The notes under the pieces were generated by a model. It did not search any database. It was given only the letters and a program-made list of their open reading frames with translations, and was not told where the DNA came from. Below are positions 26,975 to 35,436 of a stretch of 64,000 bases of DNA, one piece after another. This DNA comes from Agromyces sp. H66. Its GTDB lineage: Bacteria; Actinomycetota; Actinomycetes; Actinomycetales; Microbacteriaceae. The stretch lies in assembly GCF_004959775.1 (NCBI RefSeq), contig NZ_SJZG01000007.1, positions 62,001 to 126,000 of the forward strand, in the 5' to 3' direction. Each line of letters starts with the position of its first letter. Positions within the stretch are counted from its first letter, which is position 1. A program made the translations under genes and the position numbers.

Positions 26975-29271
26975 GCCCCGCCCGACGACCACTCGGAGCC
27001 GAGCGGCCGTGGCCGACGGCCATCAGCGCCGTGCTCGTCGTCGCGATGCTGGCGGCCGCGATGATCCCGTGGTGGCCGGTCTACGAGAGCGAGGCGTTCC
27101 TCGTCGCCGCCTCGGTCGCCATCCTCGCGGGCACGGTCATCGGGATCCTCGGGGCACGATTCGGGTGGCCGGCATGGCTCACGGTCGTCGCGGTGTTCGG
27201 TGCCTACCTCGTGCTCGGCGTGCCCGCCGCGGTGCCCGGTCGCTCGATCGCCGGCGTGCTGCCCTCGGCGCAGGGCATCGTCGAGCTCGTGGCCGGCGCC
27301 GCGCTCTCCTGGAAGCAGCTCGTGACCATCGCGGTGCCGGTCGGCTCGTACCAGGCGCTCCTCGTGCCGCCGTTCCTCCTCGGCCTGGTCGCCGCGACGG
27401 TCGCGATCACCGTGGCCCTCCGCAGCCGCCACCCGTCGGCCGCGGTCGTGCCGCCCGCGCTCCTGCTCCTCGCCGGCATCGCCCTGGGTGTCGTGCACGC
27501 GGCGTACGGGCTGGAGACGGGCCTCGTGTTCCTCGTCACGGCCGTGGCGTGGCTCGTCCGGGTGGGCATCGCCAGGCGACGTGCGATCACGACGGGCCGG
27601 CCGGTGGAGGCGGCCCTCGCCGACGCGCGACGCGTCCTCGGCGCGTCCGCCCTCGTCGCGGTGGCGCTCGTCGGAGCGACGGCGGCGGCCTTCGCGCTGC
27701 CGGTCCCGCAGCGCAGCGTCGTGCGGGCCGAGCTGCAGCCGCCGTTCGAGCCCGAGAACCACGAGAGTCCGCTCGCCGGGTTCCGGGCGGCGTTCGACCC
27801 CGACGTCGCCGACCGCCCGATGCTCGCCGTGCACGGGCTGCCGCCGGGGTGGGGCATCCGGATCGCGACGCTCGACACGTACGACGGGATCGTCTACTCC
27901 GTGGGCGGAGCCGACGGCACGGCCGAGTCGGGTCGGTTCACGCGCGTGCCCTACCGTCTCGACCAGTCCGACACGTACGGCGAGCGCGTCGTGGTCGAGG
28001 TGGCGGTGCTCGGCTACGCCGACGTCTGGGTGCCGGGCGTCGGCCGCCTCGAGCGGATCACGTTCGAGGGCGAGCGCGCCGAGCTCCTCGCCGACGGCTT
28101 CTTCTACAACGACGTGACCGGCACGGCCGCCGTGCAACCGGGCCTGCAGAACGGAGACCGGTACGTCGCGAGCGCCATCGCGCCGCCGCCCGTCGAGGAC
28201 CTCGCCGGGCTGAGGCCGGGTACGAGCGTGCTGCCCGCGGCACCCGAGCTGCCCGCCGACCTCGCACGGCTGCTCGACCAGTGGGCTCCGGCCTCCGACG
28301 AGCCGGGGGAGCGGCTGGCGGCCGTGATCGCCGGTTTCCAGCGCGAGGGGTACGTGAGCCACGGCCTCGAGGACGAGCGACCGAGCCGGTCGGGCCACGG
28401 CCACGACCGGCTGGTCGAGCTCGTGACCGAGCGGCCGATGATCGGCGACGGCGAGCAGTACGCGGTCGCCGCGGCGCTCATGGCGCGCCGGATCGGCTTC
28501 CCGGCGCGCGTCGTGGTGGGCTACCTGCCCGACGGCGAGGACTCCGGCGACGAGGCGTCCGGCGGCACGACCGTCTTCGTGGGGGCCGAGCTGCAGGCAT
28601 GGATCGAGGTGCAGGCCGCGGACGGCCGGTGGCTCGCGATCGACCCGAATCCCGAGCCGCGCGAGATCCCCGAGAAGGAGCCCGACGAGCCGACGGTCGT
28701 CTCCCGCCCGCAATCGGCGCTGCCGCCCCCGGCCGAGCGCACGCCGGTCGACGGCCTCGACGCGGACCCCGAGCTCGCGCTCGACGATCGCGACGACGGC
28801 ACCGAGCCCTGGGTCGCCGTGCTGCTCGGCGTGCTCACGACGGCGGGGTTCGTCATGCTCGGCGTCGCCCTGCTCGTCAGCCCGTTCCTCGCGATCATCG
28901 CCGCGAAGCTCCGCCGGCGCCGGCTGCGCCGGCTCGCCGTCACGCCCGTCGAGCGGATCGAAGGCGGGTGGCAGGAGTTCGCCGACACGGCCGCCGACTA
29001 CGGCTACCCGATCCGGCCGAATGCGACGCGCGCCGAACAGGCCGCGACCGTCGGCGGACTCGCACCGCTGGTGCTGGCCTCCGTCGTCGATCGGGCGGTG
29101 TTCGCTCCCGACGGTCCGCCCGAGGGGGCCGACCGGCTCGTCTGGGAGTCGGTCGACGACCTGCAGCAGCGCCTCGGCGCACCGCGCACCCGGCGGGAGC
29201 GTCTGCGGGCCGCGATCTCCCTGGCCTCGCTCGGCGGGTACGCTGTCTCGCGGAGGGGAGCCAAGTCGTGA
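26971..29271 (+). CDS. TgpA-like transglutaminase-fold membrane protein lacking catalytic Cys and His
   Basis: 766 residues from the ATG at 26971. About six N-terminal membrane helices (to about residue 240) are followed by a large extracytoplasmic region, another helix at about 613-645 and a basic cytoplasmic tail. The transglutaminase core is recognisable from GDGEQYAVAAALMARR and FPARVVVGYLPDG, but the catalytic Cys is Gly494 and the catalytic His is Gln542 (ELQAWIEV); Asp558 remains (AIDPNP). The family normally cross-links or cleaves amide bonds in the envelope. Here it should be inactive and is more likely a scaffold. It is coupled on both sides by 4-base overlaps. Confidence 0.85.
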   Translation: MSPARRPLGAERPWPTAISAVLVVAMLAAAMIPWWPVYESEAFLVAASVAILAGTVIGILGARFGWPAWLTVVAVFGAYLVLGVPAAVPGRSIAGVLPSAQGIVELVAGAALSWKQLVTIAVPVGSYQALLVPPFLLGLVAATVAITVALRSRHPSAAVVPPALLLLAGIALGVVHAAYGLETGLVFLVTAVAWLVRVGIARRRAITTGRPVEAALADARRVLGASALVAVALVGATAAAFALPVPQRSVVRAELQPPFEPENHESPLAGFRAAFDPDVADRPMLAVHGLPPGWGIRIATLDTYDGIVYSVGGADGTAESGRFTRVPYRLDQSDTYGERVVVEVAVLGYADVWVPGVGRLERITFEGERAELLADGFFYNDVTGTAAVQPGLQNGDRYVASAIAPPPVEDLAGLRPGTSVLPAAPELPADLARLLDQWAPASDEPGERLAAVIAGFQREGYVSHGLEDERPSRSGHGHDRLVELVTERPMIGDGEQYAVAAALMARRIGFPARVVVGYLPDGEDSGDEASGGTTVFVGAELQAWIEVQAADGRWLAIDPNPEPREIPEKEPDEPTVVSRPQSALPPPAERTPVDGLDADPELALDDRDDGTEPWVAVLLGVLTTAGFVMLGVALLVSPFLAIIAAKLRRRRLRRLAVTPVERIEGGWQEFADTAADYGYPIRPNATRAEQAATVGGLAPLVLASVVDRAVFAPDGPPEGADRLVWESVDDLQQRLGAPRTRRERLRAAISLASLGGYAVSRRGAKS

Positions 29272-29846
29272 CGTGTCTGATCTGCGGGGCCGTGCTGCCC
29301 GAGGGCGCGATGTTCTGCGGCGACTGCGGCAGTTCGACGACCGCCACTCCCGAGTCCCGCCGACGTGCCGATCCGCGACCCGGCGACACCACGATCATGG
29401 AGGAACCGGTGCGCCGCAACAGCGGTGTCATCAGCATCCCCGTCGACGGATTCCGGCCCACGACGCCGCTCGCGACCGTGGAGGCCGCGGTCGCGGAGGA
29501 GGGGCGGTCCGTCCACCCGTCTCCCCGGTTCGTGCTCGCGTTCAGCACGGGTGAGACGCGCACGGTGTTCGGCACGGGCCTCATCGGCCGCAAGCCGCTG
29601 CCGCAGCCGGGGGAGTCGTTCGACCAGCTGGTGCAGATCGCCGACCGAACGCTGTCGGTGTCGAAGACCCATCTCGAGTTCGGCGAGCACGAGGGCATGC
29701 TGTGGATCGCCGATCGCTTCTCGGGCAACGGCACGATCGTGCGCCGGCCCGACGACGGAGCCATCAGGTGCGAGCCCGGCCGTCGCTACCTGGTGCCGCG
29801 CGGAAGTCGCGTCGAGCTCGCGGAGCAGTACTTCACCGTGGAGTGA
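29268..29846 (+). CDS. Zinc-ribbon FHA domain protein
   Basis: 192 residues, GTG start overlapping the upstream stop by 4 bases, with a ggagggga ribosome site. The N-terminal zinc ribbon has CxxC-x10-CxxC spacing (Cys3, Cys6, Cys17, Cys20). A linker containing TTIMEE resembles a kinase target and is like the phosphothreonine segment of GarA/OdhI-type FHA proteins. The C-terminal FHA domain has GLIGRKP, SVSKTHLEF and SGNGTIV as the phosphothreonine pocket. It would be the second phospho-reader of the locus, possibly presenting phosphorylated partners to the EccC-like ATPase. Confidence 0.82.
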   Translation: MTCLICGAVLPEGAMFCGDCGSSTTATPESRRRADPRPGDTTIMEEPVRRNSGVISIPVDGFRPTTPLATVEAAVAEEGRSVHPSPRFVLAFSTGETRTVFGTGLIGRKPLPQPGESFDQLVQIADRTLSVSKTHLEFGEHEGMLWIADRFSGNGTIVRRPDDGAIRCEPGRRYLVPRGSRVELAEQYFTVE

Positions 29847-29955
29847 ATCCGCCGTCGCGACGCTCTCGTCCTCCACAGCCGAGCGGATGTCGCGTGCGGC
29901 CTCGTCGAGGCGATCCTCCGTCGCCGTCGCGGTCGCCGGGTGATCGGATGAGGCG

Positions 29956-32886
29956 ATGGACCGATCCGACCCCACCCCCGACGAGCCCGTCGGCCCGCCG
30001 ATCGTCCTGCCGCCGCATCCGCCCGAGCCGCCGGCGGCCGGATTCCCGCTGCTGGCCACCACGGCTCCGGTCGCGGGTGCGCTCGTGCTGTGGATGGCGA
30101 CGGGGTCGGCCGTCTCGCTCGCCTTCGCCGCGCTCGGGCCGCTCGTCGCGGTGGCCTCGGTGCTCGATTCGCGCCGGCAGGCGCGACGCGCCCGCCGCCG
30201 GGGAGTCGCCGATCGGGCGCAGCGCCTCGAGTCGGCGCGTGCGGAGATCATCGAGCGGCATGCCGAGGAGCGGGCCGCCGCGTGGCGCCGGGCGCCGTCG
30301 GCACGGCACCTCGCCGCGGCATCGGCGGCCGCCGACTGGCGGGAGGCGACGCCCGGTGCCGTGATCGTCGGGCGGGGCGGCGTCGCGAGCGGGCTCCGCG
30401 TCGACGGCACGGCCGTCGATGCCGCCGATCGCGAGCTGGTCGCCCTCGCGAAGCGGCTCGACGATGCGCCCGTGCCCGCGCCCGCCGGTCTCGGCATCGG
30501 GATCGTGGGGCCGCCGCCCCTCGCGCGGGCGACGGCACGCGGCCTGCTCCTCCAGCTCGCCCATCGATGCCGACCCGACCTCGTCGGGATCGAGGTGCCC
30601 GCGGGCGCCGAGTGGTCATGGGCGCGGCGACTGCCGCATCACGGCGGCGGAGGCGAACGCGTCGTCCGGGTGCTGGACGACGGGGGTCGGATCGAACCGC
30701 CACGGTCGCGTCCGAGCGGCACGGGCGCATCGGTCGCGATCGGCGCGGCGGGTGCGGTGATCGCGGTCGCCGCGGAGCCCGCCGCGTTGCCGCCCGGCCT
30801 CGCGACCGTCGTGCACGTGGCGGGTCACGGGTCCGCCACGGTGGACCGGAGTGGCCTCGGCGGTGTCCGCGACGTCGTCGTCCCCGAGCTGATCGGCGCG
30901 GCCGAGGCGACGGCGTGGGCGGACCGGATGCGGGCGGCGGCCGTGCGAGAGGGATACGCCGCCGACACCGCCCTGGCGACGCGCGTCGACCTCGACGACC
31001 TCGAGCAGCCGGTCGGGGTGCCGGGCTCGCGCGCCGACCTGCACGTGCACGTGGGCGTGCATCGGGACGGCCCCCTCGGGCTGGACCTCGTCGCCGGCGG
31101 CCCGCACGCCATCGTCGCGGGCACGACCGGCAGCGGGAAGAGCGAGTTCCTGCTGGCCTGGCTCGCCGCGCTCGCCGCCGTGCATCCGCCCGACCGGGTG
31201 GCGTTCCTGCTCGTCGACTTCAAGGGCGGCGCCTCGTTCGAGCCCCTGCGCGGGTTGCCCCACGTCACGGGCATCGTGACCGACCTCGACGAATCCGAGG
31301 CCGAGCGCGCCATGCTCAGCCTGCGTGCGGAGTTGCGCCGTCGCGAATCCGTGCTGCGGGCCGAGCGGGCGCGCGACATCGTCGGGCTCGGCCCCGGCGT
31401 CGACCTCCCGCGCCTGGTCATCGTCGTCGACGAGTTCCAGGCGATGGTCGAACGGTTTCCCGAGCTCGGCGCGGTGATCGCCGACATCGCGGCGCGCGGC
31501 CGCTCGCTCGGGGTGCACCTGATCCTCGCCTCGCAGCGCCCCAACGGCGTCGTCCGCGAACAGGTCACCGCGAACTGCTCGATCCGCGTGTCCCTGCGGG
31601 TCATGCAGCGCGCCGACAGCATGGCGGTGGTCGGCACCGAGGCGGCGGCGTCGATCCGGCCCGACACGCCGGGGCGCGGTGTCGTCGACGTGGGCGACGG
31701 CGTGCCCGTGGTATTCCAGTCCGCACGGGTCGGCGACGGCGCGCTCGCACGACTTCGCGCGGCCGGCGCGGGCGCCCGCCCGGCGCGGCGGCCGTGGCTG
31801 GATCCGCTGCCCGAGCGACTCCCGGCCCGTGAGCTCGACCGGGCCGAGGCAACCGCGAGCCTGCCACCCGGCGCGCTCGCGATCGGCCTCGTCGACGTGC
31901 CCGAACGCCAGCGGCACGACGTGCTGGCCTGGTCGCCCGCCGACGACGGGCACCTGCTCGTCCTGGGCGCGCCGGGGAGCGGCCGCACCACCACCCTCGC
32001 GGCGGTCGCCCGGGCGGCGGAGCGTCGGGAGTCGACTCCGGCGGTGCTACGCCTCGACGGTCCCCGGAGCCGGCGCTGGGACATCCTGCACGCCGTGCTC
32101 GCTCGGGTCGAGCGAGCCGAACCCGGACCGGAGCTCCTGCTCCTCGTGGACGACCTCGATCACGCGTTCGGCGACTGGCCCGACGACCACCGGCACGCGG
32201 CGATCGCGGCGCTCGAGGCGGTGCTGCGAGAGGGGCGGCGGGCCGGCGTGCACGTGGCCGCGGCGGCGGGCCTCGCCCACCGGCTGGGCGCCGGGATCCT
32301 CGAGGCGTTCGGGCGCCGTCTGCTGCTCCGGCATGCGAGCAGGGCCGAGCTCGTGCATGCCGGCGGCTCCGGCGAACTCTGGCGCGCGCATGAGCCGCCA
32401 GGGGCCGGCCAATGGGACGGCCATCGGATGCAGGTGGTGCACGCGCCGGCGAGCGCCGCAGAGCCCCACCCGGCTCCGGAACCGCTCGAGGCGGTCGCCG
32501 GCCTGTACGCCGTCGTGTCGGCGGCGCCGCGGGCCGATCTCGCCGCGCTCCGGGAGGCGGGCTTCGACGCGCTCCTGCTCGAGCCCGTCGGCGACACGGT
32601 CGTCCGCACCGCGATCGCCGGCGCCGCCCGGCCGGTGGCGGCCCGATTCGTCGTGGGCGACGCCGACGCGTGGGCGGCGAACTGGTCGTCGGCCGCCCTG
32701 GCTCGCGAGGAGGCCACGGTCGTCGTGCACGGCGGCCCGCGGGAGCATCGGGTCTTCCACGCCGGACAGGGGCTGCCGCCGCTGCTCGACGACCGCGTGA
32801 CCCAGTGCGTGGTATCCGCCGCGGGAACCGCGTCGCGGCGGGCCGGCTGGCCTCCACGGCGACGACGGAATCAGTCGCCCGAGTGA
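29956..32886 (+). CDS. EccC-like FtsK/SpoIIIE ATPase
   Basis: 976 residues. Two membrane helices at about residues 30-72 are followed by a basic linker and at least two P-loop domains. The first is complete: GTTGSGKS at 389-396, LLVDFKGG, LPHVTGIVTDLDE, Walker B LVIVVDEFQ at about 490, and LASQRPNGVV. These are close to type VII secretion EccC and unlike chromosome-partitioning FtsK, since no gamma domain is present. The second has GAPGSGRT with Arg677 in place of the Walker lysine and LLLLVDDLD, so it is probably inactive. No EccB, EccD, EccE or WXG100 gene is nearby. The 109 bases before it hold no clear gene. Confidence 0.87.
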   Translation: MDRSDPTPDEPVGPPIVLPPHPPEPPAAGFPLLATTAPVAGALVLWMATGSAVSLAFAALGPLVAVASVLDSRRQARRARRRGVADRAQRLESARAEIIERHAEERAAAWRRAPSARHLAAASAAADWREATPGAVIVGRGGVASGLRVDGTAVDAADRELVALAKRLDDAPVPAPAGLGIGIVGPPPLARATARGLLLQLAHRCRPDLVGIEVPAGAEWSWARRLPHHGGGGERVVRVLDDGGRIEPPRSRPSGTGASVAIGAAGAVIAVAAEPAALPPGLATVVHVAGHGSATVDRSGLGGVRDVVVPELIGAAEATAWADRMRAAAVREGYAADTALATRVDLDDLEQPVGVPGSRADLHVHVGVHRDGPLGLDLVAGGPHAIVAGTTGSGKSEFLLAWLAALAAVHPPDRVAFLLVDFKGGASFEPLRGLPHVTGIVTDLDESEAERAMLSLRAELRRRESVLRAERARDIVGLGPGVDLPRLVIVVDEFQAMVERFPELGAVIADIAARGRSLGVHLILASQRPNGVVREQVTANCSIRVSLRVMQRADSMAVVGTEAAASIRPDTPGRGVVDVGDGVPVVFQSARVGDGALARLRAAGAGARPARRPWLDPLPERLPARELDRAEATASLPPGALAIGLVDVPERQRHDVLAWSPADDGHLLVLGAPGSGRTTTLAAVARAAERRESTPAVLRLDGPRSRRWDILHAVLARVERAEPGPELLLLVDDLDHAFGDWPDDHRHAAIAALEAVLREGRRAGVHVAAAAGLAHRLGAGILEAFGRRLLLRHASRAELVHAGGSGELWRAHEPPGAGQWDGHRMQVVHAPASAAEPHPAPEPLEAVAGLYAVVSAAPRADLAALREAGFDALLLEPVGDTVVRTAIAGAARPVAARFVVGDADAWAANWSSAALAREEATVVVHGGPREHRVFHAGQGLPPLLDDRVTQCVVSAAGTASRRAGWPPRRRRNQSPE

Positions 32887-33017
32887 CCGATCCGGAACGG
32901 AATCCGAACGGTCTGTCGTCAGAAATTAACGATTCGGACATGATCTCGTGATTCTCTGACCTCAGTGTGGCAATATCGATCAACCCCTTGCACGTCCCTG
33001 CACCGAATGGAGTTCCC
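32887..33017 (+). promoter_or_regulatory. AT-rich promoter region of the polyamine transport operon
   Basis: This 131-base gap is clearly richer in A and T than its surroundings (AGAAATTAACGATT, CAATATCGATC) and precedes the GTG start of the solute-binding protein. A -10 around 32971-32976 (CAATAT) is plausible, but no -35 stands out. It marks the boundary between the kinase/EccC locus and the transporter. Confidence 0.4.
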
Positions 33018-34232
33018 GTGACCGCTCGGCCTCTTCCCCAGGACCCGATGATCCGTCGGCTGATCGCCCAGGCGCGTCAGACTCAGCTCAATCGCCGGAC
33101 GCTGCTCGCCGGCGCCGGTGCCGGCGCCTCGGCGCTCGCGCTCGCGGCGTGCTCGACCGGCGGCGGCCAGTCGCAGCCGACCGCCGCGGCCGACAACTCG
33201 GCGAACGACAAGACCCTCAACTGGGCGAACTGGGCCGCGTACATCGACGAGGATGACGACGGCAACTACCCCACGCTGGTCGCCTTCGAAGAGGAGACGG
33301 GCATCAAGGTGAACTACGAGGTCGCCGTCGACGACAACAACACGTACTACGGCAAGGTCAAGGACCAGCTGGCGCTCGGCCAGGACATCGGCGCCGACAC
33401 CGTGTGCCTCACCGACTGGATGGTCGCGCGCTGGATCCGGTTCGGATACACCCAGGCCCTCGACCACGGCAACATCCCGAACCTCGCGAACCTCACCCCG
33501 TCGCTGCAGAACGTCGACTTCGACCCGGGTCGCGAGATGTCGATCCCGTGGCAGGGCGGCTTCGCCGGCATCGCCTGGAACAAGGAGGCCATCCCCGGTG
33601 GGCTCACCTCGGTCTCAGACCTCTGGAACCCCGAGCTCAAGGGCCGCGTCGGCGTGCTCTCCGAGATGCGCGACACCATGGGCCTGCTCATGCTCGAGAA
33701 CGGCGTGGACATCTCGGGCGAATGGGGCGACGAGGAGTACAACGAGGCGCTCGAACAGCTCCGCAAGCAGGTCGAAGACGGCCAGATCCGCAACATCAAG
33801 GGCAACTCCTACCTCGAGGACCTGAAGAGCGAAGACACCCTCGCGGCCATCGTCTGGTCGGGCGACATCACGGTGATCAACGCCGAGGCCGGCGACAAGT
33901 GGGAGTTCCTGATCCCCTCGGGCGGCGGCACGCTGTGGAACGACAACTTCCTCGTGCCGATCGGCTCGCCGCGCAAGACGAACGCCGAGACGCTCATCAA
34001 CTACTACTACGAGCCCGAGGTGGCCGCGGAGGTCGCGGCCTGGGTGAACTTCATCACGCCCGTCGTCGGCGCACAGGAGGCCGCCGCGGCCATCGACCCC
34101 GAGCTCGCGGAGAACCAGCTCATCTTCCCCAACGAGGAGACGCTCTCCAACGCCTACGTCTTCCGCTCCCTCTCCGGCGCCGAGGAGCAGAAGTACCAGA
34201 CCGAGTTCCAGAGCATCCTGCTGGGCGCATGA
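33018..34232 (+). CDS. potD: Spermidine/putrescine-type ABC transporter solute-binding lipoprotein
   Basis: 404 residues from the GTG at 33018. The twin-arginine-like LNRRTLLAGAG is followed by a lipobox LAAC with Cys45, so it is a lipoprotein possibly exported folded through Tat. The mature part matches the PotD/PotF family (LNWANWAAYIDEDDDGNYPTL, NTYYGKVKDQL, IPWQGGFAGIAWNKEAI). It is the first gene of a four-gene importer operon, overlapping the ATPase gene by 4 bases. The polyamine substrate is inferred from family plus the flanking putrescine catabolic genes. Confidence 0.88.
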   Translation: MTARPLPQDPMIRRLIAQARQTQLNRRTLLAGAGAGASALALAACSTGGGQSQPTAAADNSANDKTLNWANWAAYIDEDDDGNYPTLVAFEEETGIKVNYEVAVDDNNTYYGKVKDQLALGQDIGADTVCLTDWMVARWIRFGYTQALDHGNIPNLANLTPSLQNVDFDPGREMSIPWQGGFAGIAWNKEAIPGGLTSVSDLWNPELKGRVGVLSEMRDTMGLLMLENGVDISGEWGDEEYNEALEQLRKQVEDGQIRNIKGNSYLEDLKSEDTLAAIVWSGDITVINAEAGDKWEFLIPSGGGTLWNDNFLVPIGSPRKTNAETLINYYYEPEVAAEVAAWVNFITPVVGAQEAAAAIDPELAENQLIFPNEETLSNAYVFRSLSGAEEQKYQTEFQSILLGA

Positions 34233-35434
34233 GCATCGCGGTACGTGAGTTCGCCGAACGCGGCGCCGACCTCGAACTCGTCGGCATCCAGAAGCGGTTC
34301 CCCGGCTTCACCGCGATCGAAGAGCTCGACCTGGTCATCCCGGCCGGTTCCTTCTTCGCCCTCCTCGGTCCGTCGGGCTGCGGCAAGACCACGACCCTCC
34401 GGCTCGTGGCAGGTCTGGAGGAGCCGACCAGGGGCCGGATCCTCATCGGCGGCAAGGACGTGACCGACACGAAGTCGCACGAACGGCCGGTCAACACCGT
34501 GTTCCAGAGCTACGCGCTGTTCCCGCACATGACGATCATCGAGAACGTCGCGTTCGGGCTGAAGCGCCGTCGCATGGCCGATCCGCTCGGCAAGGCGCAC
34601 GAAGCGCTCAAGCTGGTGGAGCTCGACCACGTCGCGCAGCGCAAGCCGCAGCAGCTCTCCGGCGGTCAGCAGCAGCGCGTCGCACTCGCCCGCGCGATCG
34701 TGAACCGCCCGGCCCTCCTGCTCCTCGACGAGCCGCTCGGCGCGCTCGACCTGAAGCTCCGTCGTCAGATGCAGCTCGAGTTGAAGACGATCCAGGAGGA
34801 GGTGGGCCTCACCTTCCTGCACGTCACGCACGACCAGGAGGAGGCCATGACAATGGCCGACACGGTCGCGGTCATGAACAAGGGCGCGATCGAGCAGATG
34901 GGCGCCCCCGAGGAGCTCTACGAGCTCCCGCGCACGTCCTTCGTGGCGAACTTCCTCGGCCAGTCCAACCTGTTCACGGGCGAGGTCGTCGGCACGACCG
35001 GCACCGCGATCACGGTCGCGGCGGCGGGCGGTCGCATCGTCGTGCCCACATCGCGCGCCCAGCGCCACCAGGGCGAGGTCACGGTCGGGGTCCGGCCCGA
35101 GAAGGTCGCCCTCCACGTCGACGAGCCCGCCGCATCGTCGGATCGCAACGTGCTCGGTCCGGGCCGGATCGTGGACGTCTCGTTCTCGGGCGTCAGCACG
35201 CAGTACCTCGTCGAGGTCGCCGGCGCCGGCACCGTCGTCGTGTTCGCGCAGAACATGGGCTTCGGTCCCGTCGCCGATGTCGGCACCGACGTGTGGCTGA
35301 GCTGGGCGGTCGACCACGGGTTCGGGCTCGAAGACGAACCGAGCGAGGTCGGCCGGTTCCCGTCGGACGACTCGACGCGATCGATCGCGGTGCAGCGTCG
35401 CGAGGCGCTCGTCTCGGAGCTCGAGGAGCACTGA
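34229..35434 (+). CDS. potA: Polyamine ABC transporter ATP-binding protein
   Basis: 401 residues. Walker A is GPSGCGKTT, the Q-loop TVFQSYALFPHMT, the signature LSGGQQQRVALARA, Walker B LLLLDEPLGALD, and the switch histidine is in LHVTHDQEEA. The C-terminal TOBE_2 regulatory domain begins around residue 285 (VGVRPEKVAL). The PotA type is indicated by the KRFPGFTAIEELDL start and by the neighbours. It couples to the solute-binding protein gene (ATGA) and ends 2 bases before the first permease gene. Confidence 0.93.
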   Translation: MSIAVREFAERGADLELVGIQKRFPGFTAIEELDLVIPAGSFFALLGPSGCGKTTTLRLVAGLEEPTRGRILIGGKDVTDTKSHERPVNTVFQSYALFPHMTIIENVAFGLKRRRMADPLGKAHEALKLVELDHVAQRKPQQLSGGQQQRVALARAIVNRPALLLLDEPLGALDLKLRRQMQLELKTIQEEVGLTFLHVTHDQEEAMTMADTVAVMNKGAIEQMGAPEELYELPRTSFVANFLGQSNLFTGEVVGTTGTAITVAAAGGRIVVPTSRAQRHQGEVTVGVRPEKVALHVDEPAASSDRNVLGPGRIVDVSFSGVSTQYLVEVAGAGTVVVFAQNMGFGPVADVGTDVWLSWAVDHGFGLEDEPSEVGRFPSDDSTRSIAVQRREALVSELEEH

Positions 35435-35436
35435 CG

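Noticed and set aside
29847..29955. A possible small gene (WXG100-like substrate) in the gap before the EccC-like ATPase
   Set aside because: No start, ribosome site or WXG motif on either strand; a minus-strand frame with acidic/helical look continues antisense into neighbouring genes.
15259..32886. Type VI secretion cluster
   Set aside because: Only the FHA/kinase/phosphatase regulators resemble it; no sheath, baseplate, Hcp, VgrG or ClpV genes are present.
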